From Verticiella sediminum (GTDB taxonomy: Bacteria > Pseudomonadota > Gammaproteobacteria > Burkholderiales > Burkholderiaceae_B): a stretch of DNA of 64,000 nt. The notes under the pieces were generated by a model. It did not search any database. It saw only the letters and a list, made by a program, of their open reading frames with translations, and was not told the DNA's origin. The stretch spans positions 62,001-126,000 of the forward strand of contig NZ_VLTJ01000020.1 in assembly GCF_007558815.1 (NCBI RefSeq). Direction: 5' to 3'. The position numbers and the translations under genes were made by a program. Below, piece by piece: positions 56,107 to 64,000 of this stretch (within the stretch, counting starts at the first letter, position 1; each line of letters begins with the position of its first letter).

Positions 56107-56984
56107 GCACGCCAGCCCGACCCGCCGCGCTGCTCGAACTGCAGGGGCTGGCCAAACGCTACCCCGGCGGCGAGCTTGCCCTGGACCGGGTCGATCTCGC
56201 CGTGCCGGCGGGTCAGGTGCTTGCCCTGATCGGGCCTTCGGGCGCGGGCAAGAGCACCCTGATCCGCTGCATCAACCGCCTGGTCGAGCCCAGCGGCGGC
56301 GACGTGCTGCTGCAGGGCCGCAGCCAGTTGCGCCTGGGCGCGCGCGAGCTGCGCCTGGCACGCCGTCAGCTAGGCATGATCTTCCAGGAGTACGCCCTGG
56401 TCGAGCGCCTGACGGTGATGGAGAACGTGCTCTCCGGACGGCTGGGATACACCGGCTTCTGGCGAAGCTGGGCCCGGCGCTTTCCCGCCGTGGACGTGGG
56501 CCGCGCGTTCGAGCTGCTCGAACGCGTCGGTCTGACCGGTTTCGAGAACAAGCGTGCCGATGCGCTGTCTGGAGGACAGCGCCAGCGCGTGGGCATCGCC
56601 CGCGCGCTGATGCAGGAACCGCTGCTGCTCCTGGTCGACGAGCCTACCGCCAGCCTGGACCCGCGCACCTCGCGCCAGATCATGCGGCTGCTGTGCGAGA
56701 TCTGCCGCGAACGCGGGCTGTCGGCCATCGTCAACATCCACGACGTCGGTCTCGCCGCGCAGTTCGCCGACCGTATCGTCGGCCTGCGCAAGGGGCGGCT
56801 GGTCTATGACGGAAAGCCCGCCGGCTTGACCCCGGAGGTGCTGACCGAGATCTACGGCCAGGAGGACTGGCAGACCGCGGGACACGCCGACGATGCTGGC
56901 CAGATCGCGGACGGCGCCGCCGCCGGCGCGCCGCCATCCGACGCCCGCAGCGCCGCCTGGCACTCGGCCCCGACACCCGCATGA
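56103..56984 (+). CDS. phnC: Phosphonate ABC transporter ATPase PhnC
   Basis: 293-residue ATPase powering import. Walker [15 protein letters not shown]-loop [17 protein letters not shown] (PhnC-typical), signature [16 protein letters not shown], Walker [14 protein letters not shown] and H-loop [13 protein letters not shown]-terminal Ala/Asp-rich extension of about 40 residues follows. ATGA overlaps at both ends. Confidence 0.93.
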   Translation: MSTPARPAALLELQGLAKRYPGGELALDRVDLAVPAGQVLALIGPSGAGKSTLIRCINRLVEPSGGDVLLQGRSQLRLGARELRLARRQLGMIFQEYALVERLTVMENVLSGRLGYTGFWRSWARRFPAVDVGRAFELLERVGLTGFENKRADALSGGQRQRVGIARALMQEPLLLLVDEPTASLDPRTSRQIMRLLCEICRERGLSAIVNIHDVGLAAQFADRIVGLRKGRLVYDGKPAGLTPEVLTEIYGQEDWQTAGHADDAGQIADGAAAGAPPSDARSAAWHSAPTPA

Positions 56985-57802
56985 ACCCGCCGATCCCGAG
57001 CCGCCCCGCGCCGCCACCGGCGCAGTGGCGCAAACCGCCGTTCATCCGGTCGGTGCGTTGGCGTGCCCTGCTCCTGCTTCTCGTCCTCGCCTACCTGGTG
57101 GCCGCCTTCGCGTCGATTTCGGTCGACTGGACACGGGTGGCGCAGGGCCTGGTACGCGGATGGCGCTTCGTGGCGGCCTTCGCCGAGCCGGACTTCGTCA
57201 GCCGTTGGCGGGAGATCAGCGAGGGCCTGCTCGAGAGCCTGGCCATGGCCGTCGCCGCCACCGCTCTGGGCGTGCTGCTGAGCATTCCCGTCGGCCTCGG
57301 CGCGGCGCGCAACCTCAGCCCGCTGCCGGTGTATCTCGCATGCCGCGGCTTCATCGCAGTGACGCGGGCGTTTCCCGAACTCATCATTGCCATCCTGCTG
57401 GTCAAGATGTTCGGCTTCGGCCCGCTCGCCGGCATGATCACGCTGGTGATCGCCTCCATGGGCTTTCTCGGCAAGCTGCTGGCCGAGGAGATCGAGACGG
57501 CGGATCGCGGCCAGCTCGAAGCCGTGCGCGCCACCGGCGCGCGCTGGCCGCAGTGGATCGTGTACGCGGTGCAGCCGCAGGTCATGCCGCGCCTGATCGG
57601 CTTGTCGCTGTATCGCCTGGACATCAACTTTCGCGAAGCCGCGATCATCGGCATCGTCGGCGCGGGCGGCATCGGCTCGACGCTCAACACTGCCTTCGAC
57701 CGCTATGAGTTCCAGACCGCCGCCGCGATCCTGCTGCTGATCATCGGCATCGTGATGCTCTGCGAGTACGCCTCGGGCCACGTGCGCCGGAGGTTCCTGT
57801 GA
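56981..57802 (+). CDS. phnE: Phosphonate ABC transporter permease PhnE, first copy
   Basis: 273-residue inner-membrane permease with about six helices. A Pro-rich N-terminus precedes the first helix ([19 protein letters not shown]). The ATPase-contact EAA-like loop is [20 protein letters not shown], followed by [20 protein letters not shown]. Pairs with the second permease, giving a heterodimeric channel. Confidence 0.9.
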   Translation: MNPPIPSRPAPPPAQWRKPPFIRSVRWRALLLLLVLAYLVAAFASISVDWTRVAQGLVRGWRFVAAFAEPDFVSRWREISEGLLESLAMAVAATALGVLLSIPVGLGAARNLSPLPVYLACRGFIAVTRAFPELIIAILLVKMFGFGPLAGMITLVIASMGFLGKLLAEEIETADRGQLEAVRATGARWPQWIVYAVQPQVMPRLIGLSLYRLDINFREAAIIGIVGAGGIGSTLNTAFDRYEFQTAAAILLLIIGIVMLCEYASGHVRRRFL

Positions 57803-58614
57803 GCGGCCGTCCCGTCGAGCCCGCGCCGATCTGGCAGCGCCGCACGGCGGCCGCGCAGCGCTGGTCCTGGCTGTGCTGGGCCGGCGCCGCCCTGATTTTC
57901 GCGGCAAGCTGGAAGCTCGTCTCGGACAACACGATCTGGGCCTTTGCCGCCGACGCCCCGGCCGCCGGGTGGGACATGGTGTCGCGCATGTGGCCGCCGC
58001 GCTGGAGCTACCTCGGCCAGCTTCTGCGACCGCTCTGGGACACGCTGAACATCGCCACCCTGGGCACGGCGCTGGGCACGTTGATCGCCGTTCCGCTGGC
58101 GTTCCTGGCGGCACGCAACACGACCCCGAGCCGCTGGCTGATGCGTCCGCTGGCGCTCACCATCATCGTCGCGTCGCGATCGATCAACTCGCTGATCTGG
58201 GCGCTGCTCCTGGTGACCGTGGTCGGACCGGGCGTGCTCGCCGGCATCATCGCCATCGCCCTTCGCTCGATCGGCTTCATCGGCAAGCTGCTGTACGAGT
58301 CGATCGAGGAAATCGACGTCGGCCAGGTGCAGGCCATCAGCGCCACCGGGGCGAGCCGGTGCCAGGTGCTGAGCTATGCCGTGATGCCGCAGATCATGCC
58401 GACCCTGGTCGGCACGACCGTCTACCGCTGGGACATCAACATCCGCGAGTCGACGGTGCTCGGCATCGTCGGCGCGGGCGGCATCGGCCTGCCGCTGGCC
58501 GCGTCGGTCGACACCCTGGCGTGGCCTCAGGTGACAGTCATCTTCGCCGCGATCCTGCTCACCGTGTTTGCGGCCGAATGGGTATCGCTGCGGGTCCGCC
58601 AGGCTCTGATCTGA
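57799..58614 (+). CDS. phnE: Phosphonate ABC transporter permease PhnE, second copy, GTG start
   Basis: 271-residue permease homologous to the preceding one: AISATGASRCQVLSYAVMPQ as EAA loop, then [20 protein letters not shown]. The GTG start overlaps the upstream stop (GTGA). Two different PhnE genes in one operon are common for this transporter type. Confidence 0.9.
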   Translation: MSGRPVEPAPIWQRRTAAAQRWSWLCWAGAALIFAASWKLVSDNTIWAFAADAPAAGWDMVSRMWPPRWSYLGQLLRPLWDTLNIATLGTALGTLIAVPLAFLAARNTTPSRWLMRPLALTIIVASRSINSLIWALLLVTVVGPGVLAGIIAIALRSIGFIGKLLYESIEEIDVGQVQAISATGASRCQVLSYAVMPQIMPTLVGTTVYRWDINIRESTVLGIVGAGGIGLPLAASVDTLAWPQVTVIFAAILLTVFAAEWVSLRVRQALI

Positions 58615-58623
58615 TGGCTTGCA

Positions 58624-58642
58624 CCCGGGCCCGGAGCCCGGG
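58624..58642 (+). terminator. Hairpin behind the phn operon
   Basis: CCCGGGC - CCGGA - GCCCGGG, a perfect 7-bp stem 9 nt behind the last phnE stop; no T-tract. It sits between convergent genes and could serve both. Confidence 0.4.
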
Positions 58643-58679
58643 AAAGGCTGTGGACTGCAGGTCAGACCCGGTTGCGGAC

Positions 58680-59345
58680 CTATTTCTTCTGCGCCGCGGC
58701 GGCCGCTGCGCGCGCCGCCTGCTTGCGATCGTCCCCCACCCGGCGCACGTGCGGCCGCTCGCCGACCATCTCCAGGTAGCGCTTGACCCGATCCGCGCCG
58801 AGCGCCTCGGCGAGCAGGTCCTCGCCATACACCTGCCTGCAGGCCGAGCCCACCAGCGGCAGGTGCACGATGGCCGCGCAATCGGCCTGCGAGAACACCG
58901 GCCCGCCGAAATACGGATCGAAGCGGGCCAGCCGTGCCAGGGCCTTCAGATTGCGTTCGAGCTCGCGGCGCACCGAGGCGTTCAGGTCGGCATTCTTGGG
59001 CGCGCCGAAGAACGCCTGCGGATACAGCTTGCGGGCGACCAGCTCGACGTGCAGCTCGAGGTACTGGATCAGTTCACGACACTTGGCGCGATGGTAGACA
59101 TCCTGCGGAAACAGCGACACCTGGGGATAGGCGTCCTCCAGGTATTCCACGATGGTGTGCGATTCGGAGATCGGGCCTTCGTCGGTCATGATGAAAGGCA
59201 CTTTGCCGAGGGGTGAGTAGCGCAGCATGGCCTCTTCCTGCGAAACTGGCTGTTGCACCTCCTTGAACTCGACTTCCATTTCCAGCAGCGCCAGCTTGAC
59301 CTTGTTGTAGTAGTTGCTGATCGAAAAACCGTGTAGTTCCAGCAC
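58680..59345 (-). CDS. Glutathione S-transferase family protein, GTG start
   Basis: 221 residues with a thioredoxin-like N-terminal domain (LELHGFSISNYYNKVKLALL; Ser-10 region could bind glutathione thiol, PLGKVPFIMTDEGPISESHT with the cis-Pro and ES pair) and an all-helical C-terminal domain. The GTG at 59345 has GAGGAG 8 nt upstream; an ATG further upstream lacks support. The C-terminus is Lys/Ala-rich. It lies downstream of cydX on the same strand. Confidence 0.85.
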   Translation of the reverse strand: MLELHGFSISNYYNKVKLALLEMEVEFKEVQQPVSQEEAMLRYSPLGKVPFIMTDEGPISESHTIVEYLEDAYPQVSLFPQDVYHRAKCRELIQYLELHVELVARKLYPQAFFGAPKNADLNASVRRELERNLKALARLARFDPYFGGPVFSQADCAAIVHLPLVGSACRQVYGEDLLAEALGADRVKRYLEMVGERPHVRRVGDDRKQAARAAAAAAQKK

Positions 59346-59516
59346 GTATCGTCTCCTCGTAGGCATGGGCGCGACTCGCCGCCCGGCGGGCCGTTCGCCC
59401 ATGTTACCCCCTGCGCCGCGCGCCGAGGCGGCAATCAGCGGCCCTTCGGCCGCACCGGGCGGCGCGAAAGGCGCGGCCAGAACCGAACGCACAGGGGGCG
59501 ATAGCGTCGACAGGCC

Positions 59517-59669
59517 CTAGGCCGCGTCCTCGGACGACCCGACGCTGGCCGAGCCGCGCGCCGCGGGCCGGCCCGTGCCTTCCCGCTCCATCAGTTCGTA
59601 CCACATGGCGTTGAGCACCGCGAAGGTCGCGGCCAGGCCCAGCCCAAGTATCCACGCGAAGTACCACAT
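59517..59669 (-). CDS. cydX: CydX, small subunit of cytochrome bd oxidase
   Basis: 50-residue single-helix protein: MWYFAWILGLGLAATFAVLN, AMWYELMERE, then a Gly/Ala/Ser tail. The WYFAWILG start and the helix followed by E-REG are the CydX/YbgT signature; it stabilises the heme sites of CydAB. GAGGAAA precedes the ATG. Separated from cydB by 149 bp with three hairpins. Confidence 0.92.
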   Translation of the reverse strand: MWYFAWILGLGLAATFAVLNAMWYELMEREGTGRPAARGSASVGSSEDAA

Positions 59670-59707
59670 CGTCGTTTCCTCTTTACGGTTTGTCTGGTGA
59701 GTCTTGC

Positions 59708-59813
59708 CGTCCGGTGACGGGCACATGCCCGCGCCGGACGCAGGGCGCCTGAGGCGCCGGGGTGGACCGATCTCGCCAGCCTTGCCCGAACGGCGAGGCT
59801 GGCGCTTCGGTCC
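59708..59813 (-). repeat. Three consecutive stem-loops between cydB and cydX
   Basis: In transcript order: GGACCGA/TCGGTCC with inner CGCCAGCC/GGCTGGCG (59764-59813); GGCGCC/GGCGCC (59744-59758); CGTCCGG/CCGGACG with inner GGGCA/TGCCC (59708-59740). They occupy nearly the whole gap. Likely role: adjusting the cydAB to cydX ratio through termination, processing or stability. Confidence 0.65.
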
Positions 59814-59818
59814 CGTGG

Positions 59819-60970
59819 TCAATAGGCGTGGCCGCCGTCCTCGATGCTGCTACGGTCGACTTTGCCCCACAGCACGCGATACACCCAGGTCGTATACGCC
59901 AGGATGATCGGCATGAAGATCAGGGTCACGACCAGCATGATGAACAGCGTCAAGTGGCTGGACGAGGCATCCCACACCGTGAGGCTGGCGCGCGGATCGG
60001 CCGAGGACGGCAACAGGAAGGGGAAGGTTGCGAAGCCGACGGTCAGGATGATGCTCAGCACGGACAGCGAGCTGGCCAGCATCGTGGCCCCTTCCCGGCG
60101 GGCGCGCATCAGCACGAAGGCGAGCAGGGCGCCGCCCACGCCCAGCACCGGCGCGATCCAGGTCAGCGGCTGGGCCGCGTAATTGTCGAACCAGGCGCGG
60201 CCGGCGACCTCGACCGTCTTGCGCAGCGGATTGGACACGCCGGTCGGATCGATCGTGCTGACGATGCGATAGCCGTCCACCAGGTACCACAGCACCACGC
60301 CGCCCAGGGCGAACAGCACGGCCGTGAGCAAGGCGGCGATGCTGCCGAAGGCGCGCGCACGCTCGCGCACCGGGCCCGTGGTCTTGAGCACCAGCCAGCT
60401 CGCGCCGTGCATGGCCAGCATCGCCACCGAGACCAGTCCGCACAGAATGGGGAACGGCGTCAGCAGCCCGAAGAAAGTGCCGTCGTAGAAGATGCGCAGA
60501 TCGTCGGTCAGGCGGAACGGTACGCCGAGCAGCACATTGCCGATGGCCACGCCGAAGATCAGCGAGGGCACGAAGCCGCCGATGAAAAGCGCCCAGTCCC
60601 AGCCGCTGCGCCAGCGCGCGCTCTCGTTCTTGCTGCGGTACTTGAACCCCACCGGGCGCAGGATGAGCGCGAAAAGGATCGCGAACATCGCCAGGTAGAA
60701 GCCGGAGAAGGACACCGCGTAGAGCGGCGGCCAGGCGGCGAAGATCGCACCGCCGCCGAGAATCAGCCAGACCTGGTTGCCTTCCCAGACCGGGCCCACG
60801 GCGTTGATGACGATGCGCCGCTCGAGATCGGTGCGGCCGACGAAGGGCAGCAGCATGCCGGTGCCCAGGTCGAAGCCGCCCGTGACGGCGAAGCCGATCA
60901 GCAGCACGCCGAGCAGCAGCCACCAGATCAGGCGCAGGGTGTCGTAGTCAAGCAGTGTGTGCAGGATCAT
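59819..60970 (-). CDS. cydB: Cytochrome bd ubiquinol oxidase subunit II CydB
   Basis: 383-residue membrane subunit with about nine helices: [20 protein letters not shown] near the N-terminus, [36 protein letters not shown], and the end [20 protein letters not shown] with [12 protein letters not shown]. Starts 3 nt after cydA. Confidence 0.96.
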   Translation of the reverse strand: MILHTLLDYDTLRLIWWLLLGVLLIGFAVTGGFDLGTGMLLPFVGRTDLERRIVINAVGPVWEGNQVWLILGGGAIFAAWPPLYAVSFSGFYLAMFAILFALILRPVGFKYRSKNESARWRSGWDWALFIGGFVPSLIFGVAIGNVLLGVPFRLTDDLRIFYDGTFFGLLTPFPILCGLVSVAMLAMHGASWLVLKTTGPVRERARAFGSIAALLTAVLFALGGVVLWYLVDGYRIVSTIDPTGVSNPLRKTVEVAGRAWFDNYAAQPLTWIAPVLGVGGALLAFVLMRARREGATMLASSLSVLSIILTVGFATFPFLLPSSADPRASLTVWDASSSHLTLFIMLVVTLIFMPIILAYTTWVYRVLWGKVDRSSIEDGGHAY

Positions 60971-60973
60971 GGC

Positions 60974-62563
60974 CTACTCCGAAGTGACGAGGCGTTGCGA
61001 GACCTGGTCGGTGACCAGCGGCACTTCCCGCCCGGGATCGGGCTCCGGCCCCTTGCGTATGGCCTTGAGCATGAGCGACATCTCGATGACGATGAGCACG
61101 GTATAGATCGCGCCGAAGCCGATGATGGTGCCGAGCACGGTGTAGGGGCTCAGGCTGGACACCGCCGAAGCCGTGGGCAGCACGCCCTCGATCACCCACG
61201 GCTGGCGGCCGTACTCCGCCACGATCCAGCCCAGTTCGGCTGCGATCCAGGGCAGCGGAATCGACCACACCGCCACCTTGAGCAGCCAGGGCCGGCCGGC
61301 GAGGTTGCGCCGCGCGGACAGGATGAAGAAGACGGCCATCAGCACGATGAAGTACATGCCGAGCAGCACCATGATGCGGAACGACCAGAACAGCGGGGCC
61401 ACGCGCGGTACGGTGTCGCGCGCGGCCTGCGCGATCTGCTCGTCGGTGGCCTGACGCGGATCGTCCACGTAGGGATGCAGCAGCAAGGCATAGCCCAGCT
61501 CGAGCACGTGCTCCTCCAGCGTGGCGACGTCCTCGGGGCTGGCCGATTCCCGCCCGCCGGCGGCGCGCACCTTGAGCATGGCGTCGTACGCCTGGATGCC
61601 GTTGCGGATGCGCTGCTCGGCAGACTCGATGAGATCCTTGATGCCCGGGATCTCGCCGGTGAGCGAACGCGTGCCGATCAGCCCCATCATCATCGGAATG
61701 TGCACCGCGTAGCGGTTCTCCTGGCCGTCCTGGTCGGGGATGCCGAGGATGGTGAACGCCGCCGGCGCGGGCTGGGTTTCCCACATGCCTTCGATGGCCG
61801 CGAGCTTCATGTGCTGGTGCTCGGTGGCGAGGTAGCCGCTCTCGTCGCCCAGCACCACCACCGACAGCGCAGCCGCCAGGCCGAACGAGGAGGCCACGGT
61901 CATCGAGCGCTTGGCCAGGTCGATGTGCCGCCCCTTGATCAGATACCAGGCCGATACGCCCAGCACGAACACCGCCGCGGTGACATAGCCCGCCGACACC
62001 GTGTGCACGAACTTGGCCTGCGCCACCGGGTTCATGAGCACCGCCATGAAGTCGGTGACTTCCATGCGCATGGTCTCGGGGTTGAAGGTCGAGCCCACCG
62101 GGTTCTGCATCCAGCCATTGGCAATCAGGATCCAGAGCGCCGAGAGGTTCGAGCCCAGGGCCACGCACCAGGTCGCAACGAGGTGGCCGACGCGCGAGAG
62201 CTTGTCCCAGCCGAAGAAGAACAGCCCGACGAAGGTGGCTTCCAGGAAGAACGCCATCAGGCCCTCGATCGCCAGCGGTGCGCCGAAGATATCGCCGACG
62301 TAATGGCTGTAGTAGCTCCAGTTCATGCCGAACTGGAACTCCATGACGAGCCCGGTGGACACCCCGAGCACGAAATTGATGCCGAACAGCACCCCCCAGA
62401 ACTTCGTCATCTGCCGCCAGATCAATCGGCCCGTCATGACGTAGACGGTCTCCATGATGGCGATCAGCACCGACAAGCCCAGTGTCAGCGGCACGAACAG
62501 AAAGTGATATAGCGCTGTGAGCGCGAACTGAAAGCGCGATAGCGCGACGACATCCAAGTCCAT
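60974..62563 (-). CDS. cydA: Cytochrome bd ubiquinol oxidase subunit I CydA
   Basis: Quinol-oxidising, oxygen-reducing subunit. 529 residues with SRFQFALTALYHFLFVPLTL (heme ligand His), AIEGLMAFFLEATF (proton-path Glu residues), QHMKLAAIEGMWE (quinol-site Lys/Glu), SFRIMVLLG (heme b558 Met) and AEYGRQPWVIEG, the GRQPW box of true bd-I enzymes rather than the cyanide-insensitive CioA branch. The periplasmic Q-loop is of the long type. AAGGAGAGA precedes the ATG. Confidence 0.96.
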   Translation of the reverse strand: MDLDVVALSRFQFALTALYHFLFVPLTLGLSVLIAIMETVYVMTGRLIWRQMTKFWGVLFGINFVLGVSTGLVMEFQFGMNWSYYSHYVGDIFGAPLAIEGLMAFFLEATFVGLFFFGWDKLSRVGHLVATWCVALGSNLSALWILIANGWMQNPVGSTFNPETMRMEVTDFMAVLMNPVAQAKFVHTVSAGYVTAAVFVLGVSAWYLIKGRHIDLAKRSMTVASSFGLAAALSVVVLGDESGYLATEHQHMKLAAIEGMWETQPAPAAFTILGIPDQDGQENRYAVHIPMMMGLIGTRSLTGEIPGIKDLIESAEQRIRNGIQAYDAMLKVRAAGGRESASPEDVATLEEHVLELGYALLLHPYVDDPRQATDEQIAQAARDTVPRVAPLFWSFRIMVLLGMYFIVLMAVFFILSARRNLAGRPWLLKVAVWSIPLPWIAAELGWIVAEYGRQPWVIEGVLPTASAVSSLSPYTVLGTIIGFGAIYTVLIVIEMSLMLKAIRKGPEPDPGREVPLVTDQVSQRLVTSE

Positions 62564-62588
62564 ACTTCTCTCCTTCCCCAAGGAAAAC

Positions 62589-64000
62589 TCAATCCGGGCG
62601 CAAGTCCCTCAGCCCACGTTCGAATGCCGGCTCGCCGCGTCGTGCGTCGGTGAGCAGCCTGCCGTCGGACAGGATCAGCAGGCGGTCCGCAAGCTGCGCC
62701 TCGCGGCGCAGATGCGTGGCAATGAGCAGGGTGCGGCCATGCGCGTGTTCGGCCAGCCGGGCCAGGACGTCGCGGGCGGTGGCCGCGTCCAGCCCTTCGG
62801 TGGGCTCGTCGAGCAGCCACAGCGGCGCGGGATGCAGGAACAGGCGGGCGAGCGCCAGGCGGCGCGCCTGGCCGCCGGACAGGCCCAGCCCCTGCTCTCC
62901 CAGCGGCGTGTCGAGGCCGCGAGGCAATGTATGGACATGATCGGCCAGCCCGGCATCGGCCAAGGCTCGCCACAGGCGTGCTTCGTCGGCGCGCGGATTG
63001 GCCAGGCGCAGGTTCTCGCGCACGCTGTCGCGAAAGATGTCGGAACGCTGCACGAGCCATGCGCTGGCCGGCGCCTCGACACGCCCCGTCCAGGCATCGG
63101 CCTCGCCCGCGATCAACGCGAGCAGGCTGCTCTTGCCGGCGCCGCTCGCGCCGAGCACGGCCACGCGCTCGCCGGCGTCGATGCGCAGCGTCATCGCGTG
63201 CAGCACGGGCCGGCCCGAACCGGCGGGCGTCCAGCCCGCTTGCTCCAGGCGCAGCGCGGCCTCGTGCGGCGCGGCGGCCTTGGCCGGGGCCGTGCCGGCG
63301 CGCAGGCGCGGCGCCGTGCGGCGTACGGCCACCAGCATGCGGCCCGACTCGACCGCGCCGCGGCGCAAGGCGGCCAGCGGCTCGGCCGCGCCGAGCAGAA
63401 AGAGCAGCACCAGCATGGCCTGCGGTGCATCGATCCGGCCGGCGGCGAACCAGGCACCCACGCCGGGGATCAGCGCGGCCAGCGCGACGGCCTGCACGGC
63501 GCCGAGCAGGAAGGCGGCGCGCGCATCCACGCGGCTGCCGGCGAGATCGGCGGCAGCGAGCCGCCGCTCCAGCCTTTCGATGCCGTCGACGGCGAGCGCC
63601 AGGCGCCCGGCCATGGCCAGCTCGACCTGCCCCGAGACGAGATCGATGGTGCGCGAGCGCAGCGCCTCGAGCGCCAGCGCGCGCCGGGCCGCCGAACGCG
63701 CCGCCGCGCGCCCCGTGTGCAGCAACACCAGCGCACTGGCCAGGGCCAGCCAGAGAAACAGCGAGAGGCCGGCCCACGGGGCATACCAGGCGAGCAGCGC
63801 CCCCGCGGCCAGCCAGGCGAGCAGGGCACAGGCGGCCGGCACGATCAGGCGCAGGTACAGGCCGTCGAGCGCGTCGACGTCCGATGTCAGGCGAAACAGC
63901 GCCCGCGCCGGGCGGGCCAGCAGTTCGCGCGCGCCAGAGGCCGCCGACCAGCCGGCGAAAAGCCGCAGCCGCAGCGTCGCCAGAGCGGCCAGCGTGGCGT
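62589..64000 (-). CDS. cydC: Cysteine/glutathione ABC exporter subunit CydC, 5' end outside window
   Basis: Half of the CydDC exporter needed to assemble cytochrome bd. The frame runs off the right edge; 470 residues are visible. The membrane part includes the CydC landmark RLTSDVDALDGLYLRLIVP; the ATPase has Walker A GASGAGKSSLLAL, signature LSGGQARRLALARL, Walker B LWLLDEPTEGLD and H-loop IATHLRREA. The stop is 25 bp before cydA, so cydC-A-B-X form one operon; cydD is expected beyond the edge. Confidence 0.93.
   Translation of the reverse strand, partial: ATLAALATLRLRLFAGWSAASGARELLARPARALFRLTSDVDALDGLYLRLIVPAACALLAWLAAGALLAWYAPWAGLSLFLWLALASALVLLHTGRAAARSAARRALALEALRSRTIDLVSGQVELAMAGRLALAVDGIERLERRLAAADLAGSRVDARAAFLLGAVQAVALAALIPGVGAWFAAGRIDAPQAMLVLLFLLGAAEPLAALRRGAVESGRMLVAVRRTAPRLRAGTAPAKAAAPHEAALRLEQAGWTPAGSGRPVLHAMTLRIDAGERVAVLGASGAGKSSLLALIAGEADAWTGRVEAPASAWLVQRSDIFRDSVRENLRLANPRADEARLWRALADAGLADHVHTLPRGLDTPLGEQGLGLSGGQARRLALARLFLHPAPLWLLDEPTEGLDAATARDVLARLAEHAHGRTLLIATHLRREAQLADRLLILSDGRLLTDARRGEPAFERGLRDLRPD

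Overview
The window looks like chromosomal DNA of a high-GC betaproteobacterium of the order Burkholderiales, most likely family Alcaligenaceae (Bordetella/Achromobacter relatives). This rests on established family knowledge, not a search: an orphan Bug-type solute receptor, a DapC-type aminotransferase next to dapD-dapE, and the continuous block plsX-fabH-fabD-fabG-acpP-fabF-rpoE-rseA-rseB-mucD-lepA-lepB-rnc-era-recO are characteristic. Both window edges cut genes: an acyl-CoA ligase on the left and cydC on the right. There is one tRNA, no rRNA, no CRISPR array, no phage and no intact insertion sequence. Most of the window is housekeeping.

Layout. 1-4.1 kb: 3' part of a CoA ligase, a TetR regulator, a small conserved protein, and a TonB-dependent iron-type receptor. 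4.3-4.9 kb: YqhA-like membrane protein. 5.1-11.9 kb: an accessory catabolic cassette made of hyuA-hyuB, a strongly divergent alanine-racemase-fold enzyme, a convergent Bug receptor, and a GntR/FCD regulator. Three copies of one 14-bp operator-like dyad lie at the three promoters of this cassette. 11.9-12.1 kb: a decayed antitoxin-like fragment next to tRNA-Leu(UAG). 12.2-18.4 kb: lysine/peptidoglycan precursor genes dapC-dapD-dapE, prmB and a YheS-type ABC-F ATPase. 18.4-20.5 kb: an exported protein of unknown function and an MHS-type MFS transporter on the minus strand.

20.7-27.8 kb: respiratory block with quinol oxidase cyoABCD, a SURF1 assembly factor and a RegB/RegA redox two-component pair. 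28.1-30.5 kb: CaiB/AMACR-type racemase and thiolase. 30.8-47.3 kb: the long minus-strand conserved block running from yceD-rpmF through fatty acid synthesis, the sigma-E envelope stress system, translation factor LepA, signal peptidase, RNase III, Era and RecO. 47.8-51.1 kb: maf/yceF, an RsmI-like methyltransferase, a HAD phosphatase and rluC. 51.7-54.9 kb: RNase E behind a leader of more than 600 nt. 55.1-58.6 kb: a phosphonate/phosphite-type ABC importer preceded by a helically phased Pho-box-like repeat. 58.7-64 kb: a GST-like protein and the cytochrome bd operon cydC-A-B-X, with three stem-loops between cydB and cydX.

The most interesting non-housekeeping object is the hydantoinase cassette: its third gene lacks several of the residues that define alanine racemases, and its operators show compensatory base changes. 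Also notable are intergenic repeats that start directly after stop codons and in one case supply the ribosome binding site of the next gene (rseB).
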